Source: Lagierella massiliensis
GTDB taxonomy: Bacteria > Bacillota > Clostridia > Tissierellales > Peptoniphilaceae
Assembly: GCA_030532135.1 (NCBI GenBank)
Contig: JAUNLT010000009.1
Span: forward strand, 1 to 64,000
Reading direction: 5' to 3'
Length of the DNA stretch: 64,000 nt
Position numbers and translations under genes: made by a program. This document shows positions 52,607-62,000 of this stretch, in pieces (position 1 is the stretch's first letter; each line of letters starts with the position of its first letter). The notes beneath the pieces are model-generated. The model did not search any database and was not told the origin of the DNA. It saw nothing but the letters and a program-made list of their open reading frames with translations.

Positions 52607-54211
52607 CTATTCTAGGTTTACAATATTAAACTGCTTTCCTAAATCCTCCCCTTTTATTTTTATAACTTCTCCTTCTTCTATAAATGGTAGTCTATTACTT
52701 GCAGAAATAGGTGCAATGTATATTATGTCAGATTCTTTTTCCATAATAAAGTAATTTGTATTTCCATCAACTGTTACAGGAATAATCTGGGAAATTGTAA
52801 TAGTCTTTTCTACTAAATCTTCAGGGTCCGTCTCTTTAGCAGTAGAGGAATTATCATAGGAGTTTAACGCCTGCTGTACAGTTTGTCCAGTTGCAACCGT
52901 TTGATAATTCTGTGCATCTATAAATGCAAATGTCTTAATAAGTCCTGCATTGTCCTTTAAAGACAAGAAATAAGTAGGTCTATTGTATAGGTTTATCAAG
53001 ATAGGAAAAGTAGCTGTATATCCTTTTTCTTGCACAGCTCCCTCTGCTGATTCCATTGCAGATTTCTCATCTGCTGAAGATACCGGATAGAACTTAGCTT
53101 CTTTAGTTCTTAAATTTATAAGTGCAAAACCTATATTAGATTCATCTTGAAGAACTGAAGTAATTCCCGTATACATGTATATATCATTGTCTATGGACAT
53201 ATAATTGTAGCCATCTGTAGGTTGAGTAACTCCCTTTTGACCTATATATTGGTTAATAAAACCTCTTTTTAACTTTCCATTCCAGTTTAATTGCCTCATC
53301 AATAAATTGGCAGAATAAACCCTATCTACCCAGTCTGGAACTTCTCCTACATTATACCTATTAGTTTCACCTGTAACCGCATCTACCACTATTACAGAAT
53401 TACTGTCAAAACCGCCTATTAATCCTACAGAAGGCTTAACAGTAGAAGCAACCCAATAAGGTCTATTGTTGTCGTCAACTTCAAAGTTAATCTCATCTAT
53501 AATTGCTGTTGGATACTTAAATCTTATACGTCTATTAATATCCCTTGAAAATTTATCAGAAAAAGAATATCTAATAGGTTTTTCAAGCTTTATCATATTT
53601 ACATTTTGATCCACCATATCTACTGAAATGTAGTAAGGAATACCATTAGACTTGTTTTGAAACCACTTTATAAGACCAGAGTACACAAGTGGTGTATTTC
53701 TCAGTGGTTTACCGTTGACGGTAATTTGAGTGTAAGAACCGTCAATATTATATTGGGAAACTAAATCTCCCATTTCTCCCATTTTTCTAGAACCTAGTTT
53801 CACAGCTGTGTCCCTGTCTACCACAGGTATCTTATCAAAATCAACTTGACTTACTTCCTCTTTAAAAACTCCCTGCTCAAGACCAAGAATATTAGAATAT
53901 GCCTTAGCGTGAAATATAGGTAATGATATTATGTTCATTAAAATATATATTCCCCATGCAACTATTAAAATCAAGCCAAAAATTTTACCTGTTTGCAAAA
54001 AATTTTTAAATGATCTGTTGTGAAAAATCACCACTAAAAGTGCCATAACAGCTATAATTATGGTTAATGCCACATAAAATTCAAAGGAATATAGATTGAT
54101 TGGAGGTAGTGCAATATAAAAATAAATTATTGCAAACACCAGTCCAAGTACAATCGCTATGGATAGTCCTTTTTTTCTTCGATCATCTTTCACTTTTCTT
54201 TCTCTACTCAT
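52607..54211 (-). CDS. Membrane protein of unknown function, 534 aa
   Basis: I do not recognise this family. Three predicted helices lie at about 15-36, 45-65 and 75-100, followed by a soluble domain of about 430 residues, probably extracytoplasmic, rich in beta-strand character (DGSYTQITVNGKPLRN, VDAVTGETNRYNVGEVPDW). Repeated stretches that resemble PepSY-like units (FYPVSSADEKSAMESAEGAV) occur around 250-420, but this is only an impression. AAAGGAGAGAG precedes the ATG. It shares a transcript with DUF4256. Confidence 0.75.
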   Translation of the reverse strand: MSRERKVKDDRRKKGLSIAIVLGLVFAIIYFYIALPPINLYSFEFYVALTIIIAVMALLVVIFHNRSFKNFLQTGKIFGLILIVAWGIYILMNIISLPIFHAKAYSNILGLEQGVFKEEVSQVDFDKIPVVDRDTAVKLGSRKMGEMGDLVSQYNIDGSYTQITVNGKPLRNTPLVYSGLIKWFQNKSNGIPYYISVDMVDQNVNMIKLEKPIRYSFSDKFSRDINRRIRFKYPTAIIDEINFEVDDNNRPYWVASTVKPSVGLIGGFDSNSVIVVDAVTGETNRYNVGEVPDWVDRVYSANLLMRQLNWNGKLKRGFINQYIGQKGVTQPTDGYNYMSIDNDIYMYTGITSVLQDESNIGFALINLRTKEAKFYPVSSADEKSAMESAEGAVQEKGYTATFPILINLYNRPTYFLSLKDNAGLIKTFAFIDAQNYQTVATGQTVQQALNSYDNSSTAKETDPEDLVEKTITISQIIPVTVDGNTNYFIMEKESDIIYIAPISASNRLPFIEEGEVIKIKGEDLGKQFNIVNLE

Positions 54212-54302
54212 ACTTCTCTCTCCTTTTAAGAAAATTTTAAGAAAATTATAATACTATAATTAAAGAGTTAGATAACTTTTTTTCATAACAACTTCCTTTG
54301 GA

Positions 54303-54324
54303 ATAAGACGGGCGGCCGTCTTAT
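54303..54324 (-). terminator. Hairpin at the end of the small membrane-protein gene
   Basis: A 9-10-bp stem AATAAGACGG/CCGTCTTATT with loop GCGG overlaps the stop codon of the 54321-54530 gene. The T-run lies on the plus side, so it is imperfect as a minus-strand terminator. Confidence 0.5.
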
Positions 54325-54530
54325 TTTTTTTCCTTCTTGTTTTTAAGATGCCTATAAAACCCGTTTAATATTACATATAAAAACAAAAGTAAAATCAATA
54401 TAATCATTATATGAATAAAAACCGTCTTAAAAGACCTGCTAAATAGACCATAAACTTCAAAAGTCATATACAATACGATCATAAAAAGAATAAATAACTT
54501 TATGAACCTTAAAATTTTATTATCTATCAT
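54321..54530 (-). CDS. Small membrane protein, 69 aa
   Basis: Two hydrophobic segments (about 10-28 and 35-58) with a basic tail (RHLKNKKEKK). No family is recognised. The ATG at 54530 has AGGAGTT upstream. It is divergent from the LysR gene with a 65-base gap, in which both promoters must lie. Confidence 0.6.
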   Translation of the reverse strand: MIDNKILRFIKLFILFMIVLYMTFEVYGLFSRSFKTVFIHIMIILILLLFLYVILNGFYRHLKNKKEKK

Positions 54531-54595
54531 AACTCCTCCACCATTCTACTATAATATACCCAAAATATGTTATGCTAATTGATAAGGAGATTAAA

Positions 54596-55519
54596 ATGAC
54601 ATTACAACAATTGAGATATATCATCATAGTATCAGAAAAAGGCTCCATCAATGAAGCTGCCAAGTACTTATACATTTCACAACCTAGCCTTTCAAATTCT
54701 ATAAAGGAATTGGAAGAAGAGTTGAAATTTCCAATCTTTATTAGAACCAATAGAGGAGTTACCCTCTCCCATAAAGGAATGGAATTTCTTGGATATGCTA
54801 GACAGGTAGTTACCCAGGCCGATCTGTTAGAAGAAAAGTACATAAATAAAGCAAGACAAAACAAATCCTTTTGTGCTTCTTCCCAACACTACCCTTTTGT
54901 TTCCCACGCCTTTGTGGAACTGGTAAAAGAGTATGAAAAAGAAGATTACAATTTCACTCTAAATGAAACCACAACCTATGAAGTTATTGAAAATGTAAAA
55001 ACACTATATTCAGAAATTGGAATTTTATATCTTTCAAATTACAATGAATCGGTAATTAAAAAAATCCTCTCAGAGAACAATTTGATATTTGAAGAACTTG
55101 TAAAAGCTAAACCCCATGTTTTTTTGTACAAAAAACACCCTTTAGCAAAAAAAGAAATGGTTGAACTTGAAGATTTAAAAGACTTTCCCAAAATTTCTTT
55201 TAATCAGGGAATGTATAACGCCTTCTATTATAGTGAAGAAGTTTTCAGCAATATACCTGTACAAAAATCAATAAATGTATCAGACAGAGCTGCAGTAGTA
55301 AATTTCATGATAGGACTAAACGCATATACCTTTTCTTCTGGAATTTTTCCTGAATACTTACATGATAAAGATATTGTGTCCATACCCGTTTCAAAAGAAG
55401 AAGATATAGTAATTGGAGTAATAGTACACGAAGATGTAACCCTTTCAGAAATAGGAGAGAAATTTTATCAAATTTTAAAAGATTATGCAAAAAGACATCA
55501 ACTTTCACATAAAAAATAA
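54596..55519 (+). CDS. LysR-family transcriptional regulator
   Basis: A 307-aa regulator. The N-terminal winged helix (1-65) has QQLRYIIIVSEKGSINEAAK and LYISQPSLSNSIKELEEELK. The effector domain (about 90-300) follows. The start is the ATG at 54596 behind AAGGAGATTAAA; the longer reading to 54572 has no site. It is a single gene with its own terminator. The target may be the divergent small membrane-protein gene, since LysR proteins often act on the adjacent promoter. Confidence 0.92.
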   Translation: MTLQQLRYIIIVSEKGSINEAAKYLYISQPSLSNSIKELEEELKFPIFIRTNRGVTLSHKGMEFLGYARQVVTQADLLEEKYINKARQNKSFCASSQHYPFVSHAFVELVKEYEKEDYNFTLNETTTYEVIENVKTLYSEIGILYLSNYNESVIKKILSENNLIFEELVKAKPHVFLYKKHPLAKKEMVELEDLKDFPKISFNQGMYNAFYYSEEVFSNIPVQKSINVSDRAAVVNFMIGLNAYTFSSGIFPEYLHDKDIVSIPVSKEEDIVIGVIVHEDVTLSEIGEKFYQILKDYAKRHQLSHKK

Positions 55520-55539
55520 TACCGGCAATAGCCGGTATT
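55518..55539 (+). terminator. Terminator after the LysR gene
   Basis: A perfect 9-bp stem AATACCGGC/GCCGGTATT with loop AATA, overlapping the stop codon and followed by TTTAATTT. Confidence 0.85.
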
Positions 55540-55653
55540 TAATTTACCTTTATAATCTTTAATTTATCTAGATTAAATATTTTTATCCACCGAAATAATT
55601 ACACATTTTATACAGTATTAGAACTATATCCTATATCTTATAGCAACCACTTA

Positions 55654-56352
55654 CTATATAATCATATTTACAAATTCTTTAAATATGTTTATATACTTCT
55701 CATTATACTTGTCAAGCTCTGGATGAAATTGAGTTGCAAAGATAGGAAGATTTTCATGCTCTATTCCCTCAATCATAAAATCACTTGAAATCGCTGTAAC
55801 TTTTAACCCTGTCCCAAGATCTTTTATCCCCTGATGGTGTATAGAATTTACATAGTCCTCTTCTCCTAAGGCTCTTCTCAATATAGATCCTTCTGATGTT
55901 GTTATCATATGGTAGTATTCATAGTCTTTATTATTCTTATCAGAATGTAAAAAGGCATTGTCAAATGTGGTGTAAATATCTTGATGTAAAGTTCCTCCAA
56001 AAAATATATTTATAAGTTGAAAACCTCTACAAACTCCTAGTATTGGTATTTTTCTATCCACCGCTTTTTTTAAGACCTTCATTTCTACTAAATCTCTAGC
56101 ATATTGGGTTTCTTGAAGTTCTTCTGTAGCCTCTTCCCTATAAAATACTGGAGATATATCTGCTCCTCCCGTTAGTATAAGTCCATCTATCCTATTTACA
56201 AATTCATCTATCGCTTCATCGTCAGTTTGTTGTGGAAACATTAAAACTCCAGCATTTAAGCTTAATAATTTGTCTACAAAACTGTTATTTGTCTCTTGTC
56301 GGTGAATATCTTCTATTTTTTCCCATAGGGGTATTCCTATCATTTTAGTCAC
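55654..56352 (-). CDS. Gamma-glutamyl-gamma-aminobutyrate hydrolase-type peptidase C26
   Basis: A 232-aa class I glutamine-amidotransferase-like hydrolase of the PuuD family. The nucleophile is in PILGVCRGFQLINIFFGG (Cys near 107), and the His-Glu pair in FATQFHPELDK is intact. HHQG and GGADI motifs are also present. The start is a GTG at 56352, seven bases after GGAGG. The real substrate is unknown. It is the last gene of queT-C26-C26. Confidence 0.9.
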   Translation of the reverse strand: MTKMIGIPLWEKIEDIHRQETNNSFVDKLLSLNAGVLMFPQQTDDEAIDEFVNRIDGLILTGGADISPVFYREEATEELQETQYARDLVEMKVLKKAVDRKIPILGVCRGFQLINIFFGGTLHQDIYTTFDNAFLHSDKNNKDYEYYHMITTSEGSILRRALGEEDYVNSIHHQGIKDLGTGLKVTAISSDFMIEGIEHENLPIFATQFHPELDKYNEKYINIFKEFVNMII

Positions 56353-56353
56353 T

Positions 56354-57043
56354 TTAAGGCCTCCTATTAAAGAATTTATCCAGTATCACAGCCCCTTCTT
56401 CAAAGTCTTCAAGGGTGAATTGAAGCCCAAGATACTTATTTGTGCTGTCAATAGGTTCAACTGCTTCTATTATCCCATCACTAGATGTTGCCACTATTTT
56501 CATCTTATCTCCAAGTATACGAATAGCTTGTTTATGGTTTGATGGGACAGTTAAATTCTCTTTCAAAAAAGTTTTTTCCAGAAAAGTATCTTTTCCTAAA
56601 TTTATGAGATGATATGTTTTTTCCTCTTTTCCTCTATGGTATAAATATGATTTGTGTTGTTTTTCTATAGATCTATATAGATCTCCTCCAAAATATATGT
56701 TTAAAAGATTAAGCCCTCTTCCACATAAAAGTAATGGAATGTTGTTTTTTATTGCCCTTTCAATATAGAGTAATTCCACTTCATCTTGTAAAATATCGAA
56801 TTTACTCATGTTGTCTATGGGATTTTCTAAAAATAAAAAAGGATTCACTTCCTCATTTCCAGTTATATATAGCCCGTCTAGCTTTAATAGCATATCATCA
56901 ATTAGACGGACTTTTTTTGTTATAGGAAGTGATATTAAAGAAATATTGCTTGTTTTTGCAATTTCTATTGTCTTATCTTTTATATATGCCGACTTATAAA
57001 GTGGCCCATTATAATATCTTGTAACAGTTCCTACTACTTTCAC
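56354..57043 (-). CDS. Degenerate C26-like paralogue, probable pseudoenzyme
   Basis: A 229-aa protein that aligns with the neighbour throughout (GTVTRYYNGPLYKSAYI; LLLCGRGLNLLNIYFGGDLY). The nucleophile Cys position is Gly, with a Cys displaced by one (LCGRG against VCRGF). The HPE of the catalytic pair is LE with Thr in place of His (GLQFTLEDFEEGA). Loss of both residues suggests that hydrolysis is gone, yet the frame is intact. The GTG start at 57043 has AAGGAGAG. It may be a partner or binding subunit of the next gene. Confidence 0.8.
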   Translation of the reverse strand: MKVVGTVTRYYNGPLYKSAYIKDKTIEIAKTSNISLISLPITKKVRLIDDMLLKLDGLYITGNEEVNPFLFLENPIDNMSKFDILQDEVELLYIERAIKNNIPLLLCGRGLNLLNIYFGGDLYRSIEKQHKSYLYHRGKEEKTYHLINLGKDTFLEKTFLKENLTVPSNHKQAIRILGDKMKIVATSSDGIIEAVEPIDSTNKYLGLQFTLEDFEEGAVILDKFFNRRP

Positions 57044-57054
57044 TTTACTCTCCT

Positions 57055-57555
57055 TTAAGACAGCTTGCTCCTATCTAGTTCTAAAATATTTACAAACTGT
57101 TTATTTTTCTTCAATAATTTAAAAAGTGGTACACCTATTATTGTAACAATAATTATCTCAGAAATCATTATTTGTGCAGTAGTAATAAAGAATGCTGCCT
57201 CTCCCTTAGTAACTAAAAATATTTCAAGACCTACTAAAATATTTGCAACTGCTGGAATTAAACTAGCTATCCAAATATTTTTACACTTACTCATGTAGTA
57301 AACCGCAAGAAAAGAAGCCAATGTTCCTATAATCATGTCCCAAATATAGGGACTGAAAAGATTAGCTATAAAACATCCTAGAGTCAATCCCCATATGTAT
57401 TCTGGATTAAAAAAAGCTAATAGAGTCATTACTTCTGAAGCCCTAAACTGTAATGGTCCATAGGAAAGATTCGGGAATGCAAGTGTAAATACTGCATATA
57501 GTGCCGCAATAACTCCTTGTCTTACTAAAAATTTTTGTGTGAATTTTTTGTTCAT
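57055..57555 (-). CDS. queT: Queuosine-precursor transporter QueT (ECF S-component)
   Basis: A 166-aa membrane protein with about six helices. VRQGVIAALYAVFTLAF, SYGPLQFRASEVMTLLAFF and GCFIANLFSPY are the QueT family signatures, near-identical to the family pattern. It is the substrate-binding unit that needs an ECF module encoded elsewhere. A preQ1-like leader and terminator precede it, supporting the substrate. Two C26-like genes follow. Confidence 0.92.
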   Translation of the reverse strand: MNKKFTQKFLVRQGVIAALYAVFTLAFPNLSYGPLQFRASEVMTLLAFFNPEYIWGLTLGCFIANLFSPYIWDMIIGTLASFLAVYYMSKCKNIWIASLIPAVANILVGLEIFLVTKGEAAFFITTAQIMISEIIIVTIIGVPLFKLLKKNKQFVNILELDRSKLS

Positions 57556-57613
57556 AAAACATCTCCTTAAAAATTATTTATTTTATGACACCTTAAGATA
57601 AAGATTAGAAATA

Positions 57614-57638
57614 AAAAAGTCCCGTCAAAGACGAGACA
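57614..57638 (-). terminator. Intrinsic terminator in the queT leader
   Basis: Minus-strand GTCTCGTC-TTT-GACGGGAC (one T.G pair) followed by TTTTTT, 60 bases before the queT start. It lies immediately downstream of the pseudoknot and is the likely switch output. Confidence 0.9.
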
Positions 57639-57645
57639 GATATCC

Positions 57646-57731
57646 ATCACATCTTGATTTTTTAAGTGGGTGCCAAGAAAACACTTCAAAGTTTAGAATA
57701 CCACAATATTCTTCAATATTCAATGTGATGA
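57646..57731 (-). promoter_or_regulatory. PreQ1-like riboswitch candidate upstream of queT
   Basis: On the minus strand an H-type pseudoknot is visible: stem AAGTG/CACTT (57683-57687 and 57665-57669), an A-rich tail AAAAAAT, and loop TCTTG pairing with tail CAAGA (57675-57679 and 57653-57657). The loop contains a CACC before the stem, as in preQ1-I aptamers. An outer 8-bp helix CATCACAT/ATGTGATG (57724-57731 and 57646-57653) may enclose it or act as antiterminator. Class assignment is uncertain. Confidence 0.65.
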
Positions 57732-57762
57732 AATAATAAATATTCAACTACTTAAAATAAAG

Positions 57763-58827
57763 TTATTTAACCTTATCTATATAATCTTTATATCCTTCTT
57801 TTTCCATTTTATCTAGAGGAATAAATCTAAGGGCTGCTCCATTTATACAGTACCTAGCTCCTCCTTTATTCTTTGGTCCGTCATTAAATACATGTCCCAA
57901 GTGGGAATCTCCTCCCTTACTTCTCACTTCAACCCTACTCATACCAATAGAATTATCTGTTCTATAATTTATATTCGCATCTATAGGCTTTGTAAATGAC
58001 GGCCATCCACAACCTGCATCGTATTTGTCCCTAGATGAAAAAAGTGGCTCTCCACTTACAATATCCACATAGATACCTTTTTCATTATACTGGTCATATT
58101 GGGAAGTAAATGCCCTTTCCGTCTTGTTTTTCTGAGTTACATTGTACTGAATTTCAGAAAGTTTTTCTTTTAAAATGCCATCCTCCGGTTTTTCAAAATT
58201 AGATTTTTCAAGCTCGAGAGGTTCATCTGCAAGAGCTAAATTTATATGACAATATCCTCCTGGATTTTTTTCTAAATAGTCTTGATGATATTCTTCTCCT
58301 AAAACAAAATTATCTAAAGGCTCTACTTCCACTGCAATTTCTTCAGCATATTCTTCTTGTTTTTGCCTTATGATTTCATCAATAACCAGTTTGTCATTTA
58401 AATTAACATAGTATATCCCTGTTCTATACTGCCTGCCCATGTCATTACCTTGTTTGTTCACAGAAGTAGGATCTATAATCCTAAAGTAATGTTCTAATAT
58501 CTCTTGTAATGAAATTTTGCTATTGTCATATATAAGCTTAACAGTTTCACTATGATCTGTTTTATTAATCTGTCTATAGCTAGTCTCTTTCGTCTTTCCA
58601 TTTGCATATCCCACTTTTGTGTCTACAACTCCTGAAATTTTTTTGAAATATCCTTCAACACCCCAAAAGCAACCCCCTGCCAAATAAATTTCAGCTTTGT
58701 CTTTTATATCTATCATATTACTTTCCTTTCTATCTACTTTTTTATTTTTAATCTTAATAAATTTTATTCCAATAAAAACCATAGCTACACATAGAACTAA
58801 AACAGTAGTTTTTTTCACAAATTTCAT
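57763..58827 (-). CDS. msrAB: Membrane-anchored bifunctional methionine sulfoxide reductase MsrAB
   Basis: A 354-aa protein. An N-terminal helix (about 5-22) would hold it at the membrane, facing outward, for repair of surface proteins. MsrA (about 45-200) has the catalytic [11 protein letters not shown] and the R-x-H region; MsrB (about 215-345) has the zinc CGWPSF segment and [11 protein letters not shown] with the nucleophile Cys. The start is the ATG at 58827 behind GGTGATGGT; a reading to 58887 is less likely. The secreted form suggests exposure to host oxidants. No thioredoxin partner is adjacent. Confidence 0.93.
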   Translation of the reverse strand: MKFVKKTTVLVLCVAMVFIGIKFIKIKNKKVDRKESNMIDIKDKAEIYLAGGCFWGVEGYFKKISGVVDTKVGYANGKTKETSYRQINKTDHSETVKLIYDNSKISLQEILEHYFRIIDPTSVNKQGNDMGRQYRTGIYYVNLNDKLVIDEIIRQKQEEYAEEIAVEVEPLDNFVLGEEYHQDYLEKNPGGYCHINLALADEPLELEKSNFEKPEDGILKEKLSEIQYNVTQKNKTERAFTSQYDQYNEKGIYVDIVSGEPLFSSRDKYDAGCGWPSFTKPIDANINYRTDNSIGMSRVEVRSKGGDSHLGHVFNDGPKNKGGARYCINGAALRFIPLDKMEKEGYKDYIDKVK

Positions 58828-58970
58828 ACCATCACCTACTTGTTTACTATATCTAATGTATACCGATTTGATTAGTGTTTTAATCACTACATATTAAATA
58901 GTCTACAAATATTCTAAACTTGTTCTATATTCTTATATTAATTTAGATAAAAAAATTACTGTAAATTAAA

Positions 58971-59003
58971 AATGCGTGGTCTTTTAACAAAACCACACAT
59001 TTT
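58971..59003 (-). terminator. Terminator after the surface-protein gene
   Basis: Minus-strand AAATGTGTGGT/ACCACGCATTT (one mismatch) with an 11-base loop and a T-rich tail (TTTAATTT), 45 bases beyond the stop. Confidence 0.75.
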
Positions 59004-59047
59004 TATGTGAACTTTAATTACATAATATTTAATTACTAAAACTGAAG

Positions 59048-62000
59048 TTAATCCGAGATACTAGAGTCTCCTCCAACTATTAAAATTTCCTCAATTCCTG
59101 ATTGATTTAGATAATCTTTAACTTCTTCAGTTATTTCAGATTTTTTAAATAGTATAATAGGAGAATTTTCCACTTTTGTAATAGGTCCTGCCACAAGAGC
59201 ATCAACATAGTTATATCCATTTGCCACGATGATTTTCTTAGCGTCAGGATAATTGTACTTAGCAACTTCAACAGCTGTTTCTAGTCTATCTCTTCCTTTT
59301 AGTCTGGTAACAGAAATTCCCATATCCTGTAATTGTTTCTCTACTTCTGGATAAACTGAAGATTTTCCACCAACTATTAATACTTCCTTAACTTTCCACT
59401 TTTCAATTGCATTAATTGTATGTGTTTCTAATTTTTTATCTAGAGTCAACAACACTGGTATTCTCTCTTTTGTAGCTATAGAATTTCCTGTTAGTGAGTC
59501 TATTAAATTATCTCCATTTGTAAGGACTATCTTGTGTTTATTACCAGCTTTATTTATAACTTCTTCTCCCACTTTTATAGCTGTCTCATATCTATTAGAA
59601 CCAGACTTTCTTGTAACTTTAAAACCTGAGTCTTTTAATTGTCTTTCAACTTTATTTGAGACTGTAGAATCTCCACCTACTATAATTATATTTTTAGCTT
59701 TTAACCTATTAATTTCACTTAAGGTTTCTTTTGAGATATTATCTTTTTCTACTAAGAGTATAGGAGCTTTAAGTTCTGTAGCAAATGGCGATGCCATTAA
59801 AGTGTCAACAAGTATTCTTCCTGAAGTTATTACCACATTTTCACTTTGGTTATAGTATTTTTTAGACAATTCTATTGCCGTATTAAATCTATCAGTTCCT
59901 GAAATTCTTGAGGTTTTAAACACAGTATAAATATCTTTAAATTCCTTAACTTTAGGTTCTGTTGGTGTTGTATTTGTTTTTTCTTTTACAATCACCTTGA
60001 TTTCTACAACTTTTGTAGAATTGTCACTAAAAGTTATTTCAACTTTTCCTATAAATTCGCCTATCTTATTAGTGTCAATTTTTGGTGTAGTAATATCTTT
60101 TATCTTAGCATCTTCTGGAAGATTTAAAATATTATCTAGTAAATTAACTTCATCACCTTTGTAGATTTCTTCTTCCTTTACTTCTTCCTTGAACTTATCA
60201 GCTTGAGTTTCTAAAGGTAGTTCTTGAACTACATTTACATCCGCCCTATTTCTAATTCTTATCCTATTTCCTACAGGGTCAATTGATGAAAGACCTATAG
60301 CTTCCACTTCTTGACCAATATTAATTTCAGGCATAGTCTTTTTGTCATCATTACTATATCCAATATATCCATCTATGAATATTCTTATAGCATTTCCGTC
60401 TTTGTCTTTTAGGATTATAGTTTCAATTATATCGCCTTTTTTCTCAACTTTGTCAACTTCTCCCTTTACCTTTACAAGAAGTCCCACATTGTCTTTAACC
60501 TCTGCAATTTGAACCTCAGTTGGAGATAGCTTTTCAATATTTTCGTCTATCAATTCTATATTATCAATATTTAACTGTCTTTCTCCTTGATATGAAGAAG
60601 TTATACCAAAGATGCGAAGTTTTTGTCCTTCTTGATATTTTCCAGAAATAGGGAATATATTTATACCACCCGTCTCATCTTGAATATATCCTGAATCAAA
60701 GAATGCAGTATTTTTATCATAACCACTAGTATTTGAAGTAAGTCTTCCTTCTACTACAAATGGAAGTCCTTCTTTTGAGTTTTGAGCTTCACTAATCTTA
60801 CTTATTTTAGCCTGCTCATCGTATACACTAAGTTCGATAGAACCTGTCCATACGCTTGAAACTTCCTTAGGATAGGCCTTGACCACAAGCGTTAATTTCC
60901 CAACTTGAGACGGTTTTATCGCTTCTTTAAATTCAGTGGAAGACTTTGATTTGATAGTAGGTAAGTTTTCAGCTACTGTCTTTATTAAAATTTCTTTTCC
61001 ATTTACAACTTCATAATATTCTACTTTAGATAAGCTTATATCAGTTGCACTGCTATTTACAAATTTTGTAATTATATCCGTGTCTTTGTTAAGATATTCT
61101 ACATTCGTTGACTTAGTAATAGAATCTATACCTGTCTGTTCAACTTCTGAAGTCCATACCGGTGAAGTAACTGCAATATCTTTATCCACTTGGTCTATTC
61201 TAATATAGTAGAATGTACCGTCATTAGGAATTTCAAAGTTAAGTTCTCCCATATTGCTATTTAAAGCTTCAGAATGTTTAACTTCTCCTCTGTTTGAAAT
61301 TACAGACACAGTTCCTATAATGTCCTTTGAATCCTCATCATTTATATTTACATTAAATTTCAAAGTTTTAGGGTTTCCTGTAATTCTAGAGCCCATCATC
61401 TGATTATTTACAGTAAAATCTACAAATAAATTATTGTCTTCTGTTGCATACACTCTGTTTTGTCTAATTGCCTCAAACAGTGATGACTTGTCTAAATTGT
61501 CAGCTATTACAACAGTTCTAGCTGTGTTTGCATCTCCCCACTTGCCCTTGTGATTATCTTGGTTATTACTTGGAGAAATATGCCATCCTTTATCTAGTGC
61601 CATGGTGTATTGATCATAACTTGGAAAGTAGCCTTTACTTCTAATTTCACCTTCACCATTTCCAACTTCAACTAGGTTTAATACTTTGTCGTACTCAGGA
61701 CTATAGTGTCCAAAGTCATCAAAGTTACCAAATGTATCTCCTGGATGGTTTAGCTGACTAATTACATTCTGGTTCTTGTTCTCTAATTCAGTCAACATTT
61801 CATAGTATCTTAAAAGCCCTTTAGATTCTGTCTTGTCATTAAAGTCAGGATTATTTCTAGATACAAACCCTTCTGAATTATATGTGTTTATATGACCGTA
61901 GTTAGCACCAGATTTGGTCCAAGTCATCTCATAACCATAGATTGACAAGAAGTCCTCTGTGGTAAAACTTTCTACAATTTCTTTATACACTTGCCATTTT

